A DNA stretch of 64,000 nucleotides from CBDCUC01 sp965222485 (GTDB lineage: Bacteria > Pseudomonadota > Alphaproteobacteria > Rhizobiales > Hyphomicrobiaceae): contig CBDCUC010000040.1 of NCBI GenBank assembly GCA_965222485.1, positions 1,488,001-1,552,000 of the forward strand, read 5' to 3'. Shown here piece after piece: positions 18,266-27,000 of this stretch. A program made the position numbers and the translations under genes. Position 1 is the stretch's first letter, and each line of letters starts with the position of its first letter. A model generated the notes under the pieces. It was not told the DNA's origin. It made no database searches and worked only from the letters and a program-made list of their open reading frames with translations.

Positions 18266-18898
18266 ATGGGCAAGCATTGTCATTCACGAATCCATAGGAA
18301 GCCAATTTCCCTCAGGGCCGCATTGGCTGCTGTCATGATCACTGTTTCAGGTGCCGCCGCGAATGCTGGTGATATGATCGCGGACCAGGGAGGTGTGCTC
18401 AATCCCGCCGAATACACGCTTGAGCATATTTTACTGAAAGTTGAACGAGGAGAGCTAACGGATATCGAGTGCATGTATGGCTACGAAACAGCCAAGCATG
18501 GAATATTCGGCCCGGCTCGCGTCATTATTCGTTACTGCGCTGAAAACCGAAAACTTCCTCAATCCATGACGTTTATGGCCTGGATGGACGAGAATGGCTA
18601 TGGCCTGGAGACGGGACCGGACCTTGCATCGGCTGTCGAGTGGGACCGGCGGGCCGCCGAGCTTGGCGATTCCAACGCCCAGTACAACTATGGTCTCAAG
18701 CTTCTGCGCGGGCGAGGTGTCGCAAAGAACGTTGCCGAAGGCCGACGGTACATCAATATCGCAGCGGCAAACGGTGATAGCGCCGCCCAAAAACTTGTGG
18801 CCGACAACTACGATCTCAATAGTGCTGTCGGTGTTGGCAAGGATCGTCTGGAAAAGGAGAATAGGCAGGCTGGCCCGAAGGTAGCAAAAACGAACTAG
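18266..18898 (+). CDS. Exported Sel1-like repeat protein
   Basis: 210 residues. An N-terminal export signal (basic start, then ALAAVMITVSGAAANAGDM) is followed by a helical region with a CMYGYETAKHG segment. Two to three Sel1-like repeats then follow: DLASAVEWDRRAAELGDSNA then YNYGLKLLRGRGVAKNVAEG, with AAANGDSAAQ closing. Sel1 repeats are alpha-solenoid protein-binding modules. I chose ATG 18266 (GAGGAAC upstream); earlier in-frame ATGs lie in the regulatory hairpin. The promoter and UTR resemble those of the small exported gene at 15434, so it is probably an output of the adjacent two-component system. A periplasmic scaffold role is inferred. Confidence 0.75.
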   Translation: MGKHCHSRIHRKPISLRAALAAVMITVSGAAANAGDMIADQGGVLNPAEYTLEHILLKVERGELTDIECMYGYETAKHGIFGPARVIIRYCAENRKLPQSMTFMAWMDENGYGLETGPDLASAVEWDRRAAELGDSNAQYNYGLKLLRGRGVAKNVAEGRRYINIAAANGDSAAQKLVADNYDLNSAVGVGKDRLEKENRQAGPKVAKTN

Positions 18899-18972
18899 TG
18901 CCCATGGCTCGATGCGCTTCTGTTTGGCGCTCAAGTCATGAGCCTTGTTCGGTGCCAATGCGAGGAATCGAT

Positions 18973-19422
18973 ATGCAGTATCGGCATCAGTCGACATCAA
19001 GGTTCGACGATAGAAACATACCCTGGAAGCGTCTCGATGGCATCGAACACCTCGCTTATCACATCTTTTGTGTGGATGAGGAAAAGGCCATTGTCGACGC
19101 GGCATTCAAATTCGCAGCGAATAAGAAGATTTTTCTCCATAAGCACTACGCCGAATATGCCACGCTCGTCATGCAAGGAGAACTTCGGATCTATTCTCCT
19201 GATGGACAAGTGAAGGAGGTCCGCCATACTGGGAGTTATGTGCTGACGGAACCAGGAGCGGCAATTACCCATCGGGAAGGCGGCGGTGATATCGATGCTA
19301 TCGTATTTTTTAGCGTGCGTGGTACGCATGGGGCCTTCTACGATATTCTTGATGACTCACTGAGGCCGATCGAACGCGTTGGATTTGAGGACTTCAAGGC
19401 GTTGTTTGCTGCTCAACACTAG
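18973..19422 (+). CDS. Cupin-fold protein, 2,4'-dihydroxyacetophenone dioxygenase-like
   Basis: About 149 residues of a single cupin barrel: FFLHKHYAEYATLVMQGELRI is not quite the strict G(X)5HXH motif, but read with FAANKKIFLHKHYAEYATLV it has the His-x-His and a downstream Glu-like ligand arrangement. The second motif region lies around GSYVLTEPGAAITHREGGGD with a further His. Members of this family are metal dioxygenases or uncharacterised. I chose ATG 18973 because GAGGAAT precedes it; an earlier ATG is 15 bases upstream. It starts about 75 bases after the Sel1 gene and converges with the TPR gene. Substrate unknown. Confidence 0.65.
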   Translation: MQYRHQSTSRFDDRNIPWKRLDGIEHLAYHIFCVDEEKAIVDAAFKFAANKKIFLHKHYAEYATLVMQGELRIYSPDGQVKEVRHTGSYVLTEPGAAITHREGGGDIDAIVFFSVRGTHGAFYDILDDSLRPIERVGFEDFKALFAAQH

Positions 19423-19481
19423 GCGCAAACGGACGAGACCGGTTCAAACGGCGGTTCGTGCTGAGAGCATGGTAGAAGTTA

Positions 19482-20927
19482 TCAACGTTGGGTTCGTTCC
19501 AATCGTCGTAGGTTCTTTTCGATTGTCCGGGTGCCGGGGCGCAGTTCCAGTGCTTTCCGATAGTCTGCTAATGCGCGTTTGGTCTCGCCAATTCGTGCAT
19601 AGGCTGTGCCGCGATTATTGTAAGCCTTGGCGTATTTAGGATTCAGCTTGATTGCGGCCGTGTAATCGATAATCGCGCGCAGGAAATCTCCTTTGCCCTT
19701 ATAAGCCCTGCCTCGATTGTTGTAGGCCTTCGCGAATTTGGGGTTGAGCTTGACTGCCCGTGAGTAGTCGAGGATGGCGCGCTCATAGTCTTTCTTAACG
19801 CTGTAGGCAAGGCCACGCATGTTGAGAGCACGTGCAGAGAAGGGATTCAGTTTGACGGCCTGCGATGCGTCTCCAATAGCCTTGTCGATGGCGCCCGTCT
19901 GCCTGTAGGCGACGCTGCGAGTTATGTAGCCGTCACACAGCTTCGGGGCTAATTCGATGGTCTTTGTGGCATCGGCGATGGCGCGCTTGAAGTCGCCCTT
20001 GCGCAAATGAAGGTTGCCGCGATTATTGTATGCTAGCGCAAAGTTTGGGTTGAGTTCGATTGCATTGCCGTGGTCGGCGATGGCCTGGCGGAAATCTCGC
20101 TTCTTTTCGTGAGCGATGCCTCGGTTGCGATAGGCGGTGGCAGCGTGCACTTTGTTCGGAGCGAGTTGGATCGCCCTGGTGGAGTCTGTCAGGGAAGGCG
20201 CAAGTTTTCCCATTATCATGTAGAGATTTCCGCGATTCAAATACGCCGTGTACCTTTCTGCATCGTTCTTGGCCAGTTCAAGGGCCCTTTTGTAATCGGC
20301 GACGGAGCGGTCGTAATCGCGTAGGCGCTGATAGGCGAGGCCTCGGCTTACGTGGTCTTCCGAATGACCTGGGTCGAGTTCGATAACCTTGTCGTAATCA
20401 GCTACTGCGCGGCGGTAGTCGCCCTTTTTCATGTACGCCAAGGCGCGGACACCGTAAGGGTCGGCCGCTTTGGGATCGAATTTGATCGCCTTGTTTGTGT
20501 CGGCAATGGCATCGTCGTGTTTGCCGATCGCTGAGTAAGCGCTGCTGCGGACAACGTAAATATCCGCATCATTGAGCCCCAGATTGATTGCTTTGGTCAG
20601 ATCGGCAATTGCGTCGGTTGATTTGCCGATCATCGTATTTAAAGCGCCGCGGCCGGCAAAAGCGTCGGCGTTTTTTGGATTGAGCGTGATGGCTTTGTTG
20701 AAATCTGCAAGTGCGGCTTCAATCTTTTGCATTGCAACGTATGCGCCTGCACGGACGTGGTAGGCAGAGCTCTTGTCGCGTGAGGCTGCGCCACCCTTTA
20801 TGATTTTGGAGCAAGCTGAGACCTGAATGTCGGGAGCAATTCCCTTTTTGCAGTCTGATGAAACATCGGCGTATGCGGGAATTGCGGAAAGTGCGACGAT
20901 CAAAAGAGTTATTGGCATTTGTTTCAT
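19482..20927 (-). CDS. Exported protein with twelve TPR repeats
   Basis: 481 residues. A signal peptide (MKQMPITLLIVALSAIPAYA) is followed by a short cysteine-containing segment (SDCKKGIAPDIQVSACSKII) and then about twelve consecutive 34-residue TPR units filling the rest. Several are almost identical (AKAYNNRGRAYKGKGDFLRA against AKAYNNRGTAYARIGETKRA). TPR arrays are protein-interaction scaffolds; here it would act in the periplasm. I chose ATG 20927 at the start of the signal peptide, with AGGGGA upstream. About 109 bases further upstream is a strict copy of the ECF-type promoter (21036-21061), which ties this gene to the sigma factor locus at 23.8 kb. Confidence 0.88.
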   Translation of the reverse strand: MKQMPITLLIVALSAIPAYADVSSDCKKGIAPDIQVSACSKIIKGGAASRDKSSAYHVRAGAYVAMQKIEAALADFNKAITLNPKNADAFAGRGALNTMIGKSTDAIADLTKAINLGLNDADIYVVRSSAYSAIGKHDDAIADTNKAIKFDPKAADPYGVRALAYMKKGDYRRAVADYDKVIELDPGHSEDHVSRGLAYQRLRDYDRSVADYKRALELAKNDAERYTAYLNRGNLYMIMGKLAPSLTDSTRAIQLAPNKVHAATAYRNRGIAHEKKRDFRQAIADHGNAIELNPNFALAYNNRGNLHLRKGDFKRAIADATKTIELAPKLCDGYITRSVAYRQTGAIDKAIGDASQAVKLNPFSARALNMRGLAYSVKKDYERAILDYSRAVKLNPKFAKAYNNRGRAYKGKGDFLRAIIDYTAAIKLNPKYAKAYNNRGTAYARIGETKRALADYRKALELRPGTRTIEKNLRRLERTQR

Positions 20928-21035
20928 GGGAGGTCCCCTGGCGCTCGGGCGGCACTGAAACACGCTATATTTCGCTGCCGCGCGTGTTCAAAAATTTGAT
21001 CAACTTCGCTCCAGTTACGATCGATCCAGAAGTTG

Positions 21036-21061
21036 GTCGCGTCCCTCTGGGAATAGGTTCA
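21036..21061 (-). promoter_or_regulatory. Putative ECF promoter for the TPR gene
   Basis: On the minus strand this reads TGAACC (21061-21056), 16 bases, then CGAC (21039-21036) continuing as CGACCAAC. The same -35/-10 pair with identical spacing lies upstream of the sigma operon and of three rightward genes in this locus. Confidence 0.7.
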
Positions 21062-21187
21062 ATGCGGTGAATAAAAAAGTGAACACGATTTACTCATGAT
21101 GCGTTTCTTGAATGCGCTCAGTGTTGCCCCTAATCACCGGGCACTCATTATAGCGGGGCTCCAGGATATGAACCAAAGCGCTCCAAG

Positions 21188-22564
21188 TTATTTCTTAAGT
21201 GCGACCGCCTCAGCGGCATTAATGAGCCCAGCACCAAAGTTTGGATCCCGGCCAGGCTTGCCAAGATCCTGAGCCGTGTCTTCCAGACGTTGCGCGATTT
21301 GACGTGGGGAAAGGTTTGGTGAGGCCTGTAAAAGCAGTGCGGCAACTCCGGCAACAAATGCGGCGGCAAACGACGTGCCGCTTACAAGGTCAAAGTTGTT
21401 CTTTGGTGCGGGCGCGAGAATGTCGACGCCGGGAGCGGAGACGAAAACGTAAGGACCGATATTTGCTTTGCGGTATAGCCGGTCTTTTGTATCAACAGCG
21501 GTGATTGCCAAGACCCAGGGATCGGCGGCCGGGTATGCAGCGTCAGCCTTTGGGCCATTGTTGCCGGCCGCCGCGATCAATATGGCGCCGCGCTCGCTCG
21601 CCGCTGACGTTGCCTGCGACAATATCTTATTGTAGGGGCCGGCAAAGCTCATGTTTACCACCTGGGCACCCTTTGCCATTGCCCAGTCGAGTGATTCGAT
21701 GATTGCGGTTGTCGTAGCTGTCGGCTTGGCGGCGTCAGCTTTGTCAAAAGCTCGCGCGATGATGAGTTCGGCGGCCGGTGCGACGCCGCGAAATTGTTTT
21801 CTGCCGGCGATCAGTCCTGCGATGGCCGTCCCGTGCTGTGAATTGGATGCAGGCCGGCCGGGTACGGCATCGAACGACGCTGTGACGGCATTTTTTATGG
21901 CGGGATGGCTGGTATCGACCGCGGTATCTATGACGGCGATCTTGATGTTGCGACCGTCAATGTCTGCAGCCATTTTATGCAAATAAAGCTTCTTTGGTGC
22001 GAATCGCTCCTGCTCGATCTTATCTGCTTCGAGGCGGTAAAGGTTTTGAGGTGCTGCTGTATCAACCCGCGCGTCCGCCGTAACCTGCGCAAGCACGGCG
22101 GCGACGCTACGGCCATCCGGGATTGCAAGGCGCACCACGAACGAGTCGAGGAGTTCCGACCGTCTGATGCTAATGACATTGAGGCTATTGTCGGCCGCAA
22201 TCTCCGCTATTTGGCTTTGCTGACCGCGAACGAGGACAATGATTTCATTAGGTCGCGCAGTGCCGGTGTCCGTTGATGGTGGTCTGTCAGAAGCGCCGGG
22301 GCCGTTCACGTCCACCGGGGGCGCCCATTGAGCGCGGGGTGGCTGGCACAGTGACCCGTCCTGCTGTTGCAGTGATCGTAAGATGCTGAGCATTTCAGCG
22401 GGCACGTCAGACAGCAACTCTTGCTGTTGGGGAGTCAACTCGGCAGGCGGTCGGCAGGCTGCGGCGAATGCGGGCGAGATCAGACAAAAAACGAGACCGG
22501 CCAGGCCGGCCAGTATGACCGACACGTGCTGAAATAGCATGAACCCGGTTGACCGAAATCGCAT
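21188..22564 (-). CDS. Exported subtilisin-like (S8) serine protease
   Basis: 458 residues. An N-terminal signal/anchor segment (VSVILAGLAGLVFCLISPAFAA) is followed by a propeptide-like region of about 170 residues, with two early cysteines and an I9-like beta-alpha-beta stretch (NEIIVLVRGQQSQIAEIAAD). The catalytic triad is Asp in IKIAVIDTAVDTSHP, His in SQHGTAIAGLIAG and Ser in SGTSFAAAFVAGVAALLL, with oxyanion Asn in ILIAAAGNNGP. It starts two bases after the anti-sigma stop, so it is cotranscribed with sigma and anti-sigma. That suggests it processes secreted products of the regulon or takes part in signalling by cleaving the anti-sigma factor; both are inference. Confidence 0.93.
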   Translation of the reverse strand: MRFRSTGFMLFQHVSVILAGLAGLVFCLISPAFAAACRPPAELTPQQQELLSDVPAEMLSILRSLQQQDGSLCQPPRAQWAPPVDVNGPGASDRPPSTDTGTARPNEIIVLVRGQQSQIAEIAADNSLNVISIRRSELLDSFVVRLAIPDGRSVAAVLAQVTADARVDTAAPQNLYRLEADKIEQERFAPKKLYLHKMAADIDGRNIKIAVIDTAVDTSHPAIKNAVTASFDAVPGRPASNSQHGTAIAGLIAGRKQFRGVAPAAELIIARAFDKADAAKPTATTTAIIESLDWAMAKGAQVVNMSFAGPYNKILSQATSAASERGAILIAAAGNNGPKADAAYPAADPWVLAITAVDTKDRLYRKANIGPYVFVSAPGVDILAPAPKNNFDLVSGTSFAAAFVAGVAALLLQASPNLSPRQIAQRLEDTAQDLGKPGRDPNFGAGLINAAEAVALKK

Positions 22565-22566
22565 TT

Positions 22567-23232
22567 CTAGTTTGCCTGCCCTTTGTCGATTAGCAGTTTT
22601 ACGATTGCCGTCTGAGCTTTCAGTTGCTCCATACGTTTTTGTTCATTCTCAGCGCCTTCATGCTTGTTGAAACGCACAAGATAAGTGGCCTTGCCTTTGG
22701 GCCCGGCAACGATGGATGCATCAACGTCGCCTAGAGCCTTGGTGATGGCTGACATGGGAGCATCCGAAATGAACACCACCATGGCAAGTCGTCCGGCAAC
22801 CTGCTCGTCCTCGCCGGATGCCACGACGAACGGCTGCCCGCCTGGAGGGTTGAACTGCGTGCCGATGCCTATACCCACGAGCAAGAGCAGCGAGGCCGCC
22901 GCTGCCCACGCAGCCTGCGAAGGAGCGATTTCAAAGGCATCTTTGAGCTTCGCCCAAAGTGAGCGCGTTACTGCCAGATGGGAAACGCGGCTAGGTTCTG
23001 CGTCGAGGGATTCCAGCAGCTTGTGCATGGCGCCTGATGGCACGGGGATCGACTCGTTCGCACTGGTCACCTGATGTTGCTCTTCAAGCGCGTTCTGCAA
23101 TGCTCTTTGACCGCTATCGCTCGTTGCGACCCAGTTGGCGACGCGTGCGTGCTCGTCTGCCTCCAGTTTTCCGGAAACATAGAACGGCAGCAATGCAGCC
23201 ATCTCATCATCTGGTCTCAGATCATTCTCCAT
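22567..23232 (-). CDS. Membrane anti-sigma factor (predicted)
   Basis: 221 residues, with one transmembrane helix near residues 115-135 (AAWAAAASLLLLVGIGIGTQ). The N-terminal cytoplasmic part resembles the anti-sigma domain (DDEMAALLPFYVSGKLEADE) but lacks the HxxxCxxC zinc motif, so it would be a zinc-less type. The C-terminal periplasmic domain carries GQPFVVASGEDEQ and ends in a helical Lys/Gln-rich segment. I chose ATG 23232 because AGAGGA lies upstream. The gene follows the sigma gene by about 20 bases and precedes the S8 protease by two, an operon order that supports the call. The partner sigma is inferred from adjacency. Confidence 0.8.
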   Translation of the reverse strand: MENDLRPDDEMAALLPFYVSGKLEADEHARVANWVATSDSGQRALQNALEEQHQVTSANESIPVPSGAMHKLLESLDAEPSRVSHLAVTRSLWAKLKDAFEIAPSQAAWAAAASLLLLVGIGIGTQFNPPGGQPFVVASGEDEQVAGRLAMVVFISDAPMSAITKALGDVDASIVAGPKGKATYLVRFNKHEGAENEQKRMEQLKAQTAIVKLLIDKGQAN

Positions 23233-23251
23233 CTTGAGATCCTCTTGGTTC

Positions 23252-23803
23252 TTAGGGCCACCCGCGATCAATTCCTGCTTCATCCAGAAGTTTTGCCAAA
23301 TGTTTTCGGGCATGGAACATCCGGGTCTTAACTGTATTGGCCGGGATATCGAGAACTTCGGCGACTTCTCGCACGGACAGTTCCTGATAGTAGGCCAGAT
23401 CGATGATCGCCTTGTGGTCCGGTGATAGTTGGTCCAGAAGCGCTCGAATTAGGTCCGACTTGTCTCCTTTCTGAACGCTGACCTCGGGATCGTCGGCATC
23501 ATCTTCAATGCTACCGATTATTTCATCGTCCATTGCGAATTCGCGCCGCTTGCGAAGCGCTGAGAGCGCTTTGTTGCGTGCAATGCTCAACAGCCACGTA
23601 GACACTGCTGAGCGCCCTTCATATCGGCTCGCACCACGCCAGGCATCGAGAAACACCTCATTTGCAACCTCTTCAGCCAACCCTGGGTCTCCTACCTGTC
23701 GTTCGACAAAGCGATAGACGCGCGTGTGATGGCGCGCGAACAAGACCTGGACAGCGGACTTGTCGCCCTTTGCGATCATTTCCAGGAGCAGGCGATCATC
23801 CAT
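23252..23803 (-). CDS. ECF-type RNA polymerase sigma factor
   Basis: About 183 residues. Sigma-70 region 2 covers about 15-80: VLFARHHTRVYRFVERQVGD, then AEEVANEVFLDAWRGASRYE and STWLLSIARNKALSALRK. Region 4 covers about 125-175: LIRALLDQLSPDHKAIIDLA, then the HTH SVREVAEVLDIPANTVKTRM. There is no region 1.1 or 3, as expected for ECF factors. I chose ATG 23803 since GGGAG lies about 9 bases upstream; ATG 23818 has no ribosome site. A TGAACC-N16-CGAC promoter lies 50 bases upstream, suggesting autoregulation. The same promoter occurs before neighbouring secreted-protein genes, which are the probable regulon. Confidence 0.93.
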   Translation of the reverse strand: MDDRLLLEMIAKGDKSAVQVLFARHHTRVYRFVERQVGDPGLAEEVANEVFLDAWRGASRYEGRSAVSTWLLSIARNKALSALRKRREFAMDDEIIGSIEDDADDPEVSVQKGDKSDLIRALLDQLSPDHKAIIDLAYYQELSVREVAEVLDIPANTVKTRMFHARKHLAKLLDEAGIDRGWP

Positions 23804-23852
23804 CCTGCGAACTCCCATTGCGCGTGGCCAACCGGCAGGTCTTATCAGCTCT

Positions 23853-23878
23853 GTCGCTGTGAGTGCGAACTAGGTTCA
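23853..23878 (-). promoter_or_regulatory. Putative autoregulatory ECF promoter
   Basis: The minus strand reads TGAACC (23878-23873), N16, CGAC (23856-23853). The -10 lies about 50 bases before the sigma ATG. Its continuation (CGACAGAG) differs from the CGACYAAC of the other four copies. Confidence 0.7.
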
Positions 23879-23982
23879 AAAAAATTGGGCGGCTTGCATC
23901 GAAATTCTACCATTGCCGGCATGGTTCACTGTGGAGGTAGCCCCGTGTGCGGGCAATGGGGCTGAAAAAAAAGGGCTAACAG

Positions 23983-24012
23983 AGAACCACCTACGCTTCT
24001 CCCGAAACTAAG
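23983..24012 (+). promoter_or_regulatory. Weak ECF-like promoter before the giant secreted gene
   Basis: AGAACC, 16 bases, then AAACTAAG. This matches TGAACC-N16-CGACYAAC at 10 of 14 defined positions with exact spacing, ending 54 bases before the ATG at 24067. Between it and the ATG are a 7-bp hairpin (GACAGCA-TGG-TGCTGTC, 24016-24032) and the repeat GAGAACC/GGTTCTC. Plausible but degenerate. Confidence 0.4.
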
Positions 24013-24066
24013 CCCTGACAGCATGGTGCTGTCGGTTCTCAACACTAGCAACTTTGGGAGGAATGA

Positions 24067-27000
24067 ATGAACCGCGCCGTCGGAACGACACTTAAGGGTT
24101 TGCTGCAGTCCGGCTGGCGCGGTTATCCTTCGATTGTGCGGGACTTGAGCCATCGTTCTCGAGAGGCAAAAATGTCAAATATTTCAAAGCAATTGTCCAT
24201 CGCCCATACCCGACTATTCAATGCGGTAGCAAGGCAACTTCGGCTCAAATTCGCTGACCTGGTTGGCTGGGAAAATCATAAATGCTCGGCGCCTTCGCCA
24301 AACGCGAGCCACTCAAATATTAGGTCTATTCATATGGGCCCCCGCGCAATTCAAGCTTCAGCGCATATGAATCCGCTAGCCGGCACAGTTGCGGCGACGC
24401 GTGGTGCAGGGGCCAATGGCGGTGGAGTTCGTGCAACCGTGAGCATGCTTGCGTGTTGTGGTTTGTTTCTTGCCGGCTCGGCGACGGGAACGCATGCCCA
24501 GGACGGTGTGATCGATAAGGTCACCGGCGCGATCTCGGATTTCGTTCTTGGCAAGGAGGGCGAGGACGATGGCGCGCTTATCAAGACAGGCAACGTTGCC
24601 GTAACGGGATTTTCGGGCACCAAACTGCCGGCGGGCGGGCTTAAGCCCGGCGTGAACCCGATCGATGCGACGTTCATTGATGTCGAAGGTGCATCGCTGC
24701 GCTTGCTCGATATCTCCAATGTTGGAGCCGCCCCCAAAGGTACGGCTGTAGATGTTCCGGAAAATCTAAATGCAAAGGCCAAGGACATCGGGCAGGTGTT
24801 CGGTGTCACGATTTACAAGCCAACAGAGAATGCACCGGCGCACGTGTTTGCTGCTGCGACATCGCTTTACGGTCTTCAGATCGCGGTCGAAAGAGATGGA
24901 AAACTGGTGCGCCTGGTTGAAGGCGAGCCTGGCGCCAAATGGATGCCGGGCCAGTTCGGCACAGAAAAGGGTGGTGGACCCGGTTCGATCTGGAAAATCG
25001 ACGGGAAGACCGGCGAGGTATCGCTGTTTGCGAACATTCTGAGCGGTGCTAACGAAAATGCTGGCCCAGGCCTGGGTGCATTAACGTTCGATCCAACCTC
25101 TAAGCACATTTATGTCCCTAATCTTGAGACCGGTGTGGTCCATCAAGTTGATGCGACGGGCCAGATCGTTTCAACGTTCGATCACGGGACAGAGGGACGA
25201 CAGAAGGCTGGGCTGAGCGCGGTTGCATACGATTCGGCAAAGCGTATGTCGATTGATCATCCTAGTTTCAGTGTCGAGAAACCTGAAACGTGGGGCTTTG
25301 CAAACGATCAGCGCTTGGTGTTCGCCGTGGCGGTGCGCAATGGCCGCCTGTACTATTCCGTTGCAGAAGGACCGCAGATCTGGTCGGTCGGGCTCGATGA
25401 GGCTGGTGGCTTTGTCGATGATGCGCGCGTTGAGATTGATCTAGCAGGTCAGGTTTCGGAGAATTTTGTAACCGGTCTTGTGTTTGATGATGAAGGCACG
25501 ATCCATATTGCACAGCGTGGCAGAACGGCTGCGAGTTATGATTATGGTACGCTTGCGCATCCGAAAGAGTCGTCTGTTCTAAAATTCAGCTACGACGCAG
25601 AATCCAAGACATGGTCAGAGGCCGCAGAAGAGTTTGCAGTCAGCCAGAGGGAACCGCACCGTGCATCGAACGGTGGCGTTGCGCTGGGTTACGGCTACGA
25701 TGAAGATGGCAAACTCGACACCGGGTTGTGTCAAGCAACCTTGTGGGTGACTGGCGAAAATCTGAACAAGCCGGAGGCCGACACCGTGGTCAACGGCATG
25801 CAGGCTATGAGCAAGGCCCTTGGGCAAGCGCGTGCCGAAGCAGTCGCAGGAGCTTTGCCTACACTTGAAGCTCCTAGCGAAGCTTGGATGATCGATTTCG
25901 ACGGGCAGAGTCTTGGTAGCGACGCGTTTGGGCACGTTGGTGCGTTGGCGGTGTATGCGCCAGGTTGTGCCGGTGCAGGCGACGAGGAAGCGCGTCCAGA
26001 CGCTGTCGCCGATGCTGGTCCTGGCTACGTTTGGCCGGACGTCGATCCGGAATTTGCGCCAGAGGACGATTTTCTGCCAGATCCACTTGGTGGAGGTGGA
26101 TCTGGTGGTAGTGGGGGATCCGGTGGTAGTGGGGGATCTGGTGGCGATTCGACGCCAGGCTTGGATATCACCAAAGTCTGCGATCCAGCACCATTCGGCG
26201 GCGTCAATCAATGTACCATCAAGGTCGAAAATACAGGCACCGTTCCGCTCACCGACCCTATCGTCGTCAACGATAGCGCGCTGATTGCGGCCGGTACGGG
26301 TGCGGGCGGTCAGCTAGAAATGGCGGCCGTGACACCAGATGGTCCGGAATGGACGTGTACGCCGACGCCGACGACCAGTATGAGCTGTTCGCTGCCTCCA
26401 GAGCAATTGCCTCCTGGTACGTCGCGCGAGTTTGTGGTCGACATTAATACCGGCGCGATGCTGGCCAACGGTAGTGTCGGCTATTCGAATTGCGCCTCAC
26501 TCGGCGCGCCATATGTCGGCACCGCGTGCGACAATGGCGGTACCGACATTTCGGTAAAAAAGACGGCACAGACAGCCCCGTGTAATGCGGGCGATCAGTG
26601 CAGCTTTACGATCGAAATCACCAACAATTCGACGCAGCCGTTTTCCGGTCCCGTGAGAATAGGAGACGTCTTATATGAGGCGGTTGGTGCACCCGCACCC
26701 ATTCTTCGTCCAGCTACGGTGACGAGCGGCAGCTTTAACTGTCCGTCGGGAAATCCGACGCAATCGGCCTTTACCTGCGAGACCAATCTGACGCTAGCAG
26801 GTGGGGCAACGCAGACCGTTGAAATGGCTATCGACACGCCGCCGCTGATCGATGGCACCGCAGATTACTGGTTGAATAACTGCTTCGCATTGACCGCTCC
26901 TGAAGGCGCAGCGCCAGGTGTCATGCCGGCCGATCCGTGGCTGTCGCCAGGCGGTGGCACCCTTGGTACTGGTGGTGCCATGGACTGCGCGTGGCTAAGG

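Noticed and set aside
18455..19105. 216-residue minus-strand frame over the Sel1/cupin genes
   Set aside because: It overlaps two supported genes, with no ribosome site and no protein signature.
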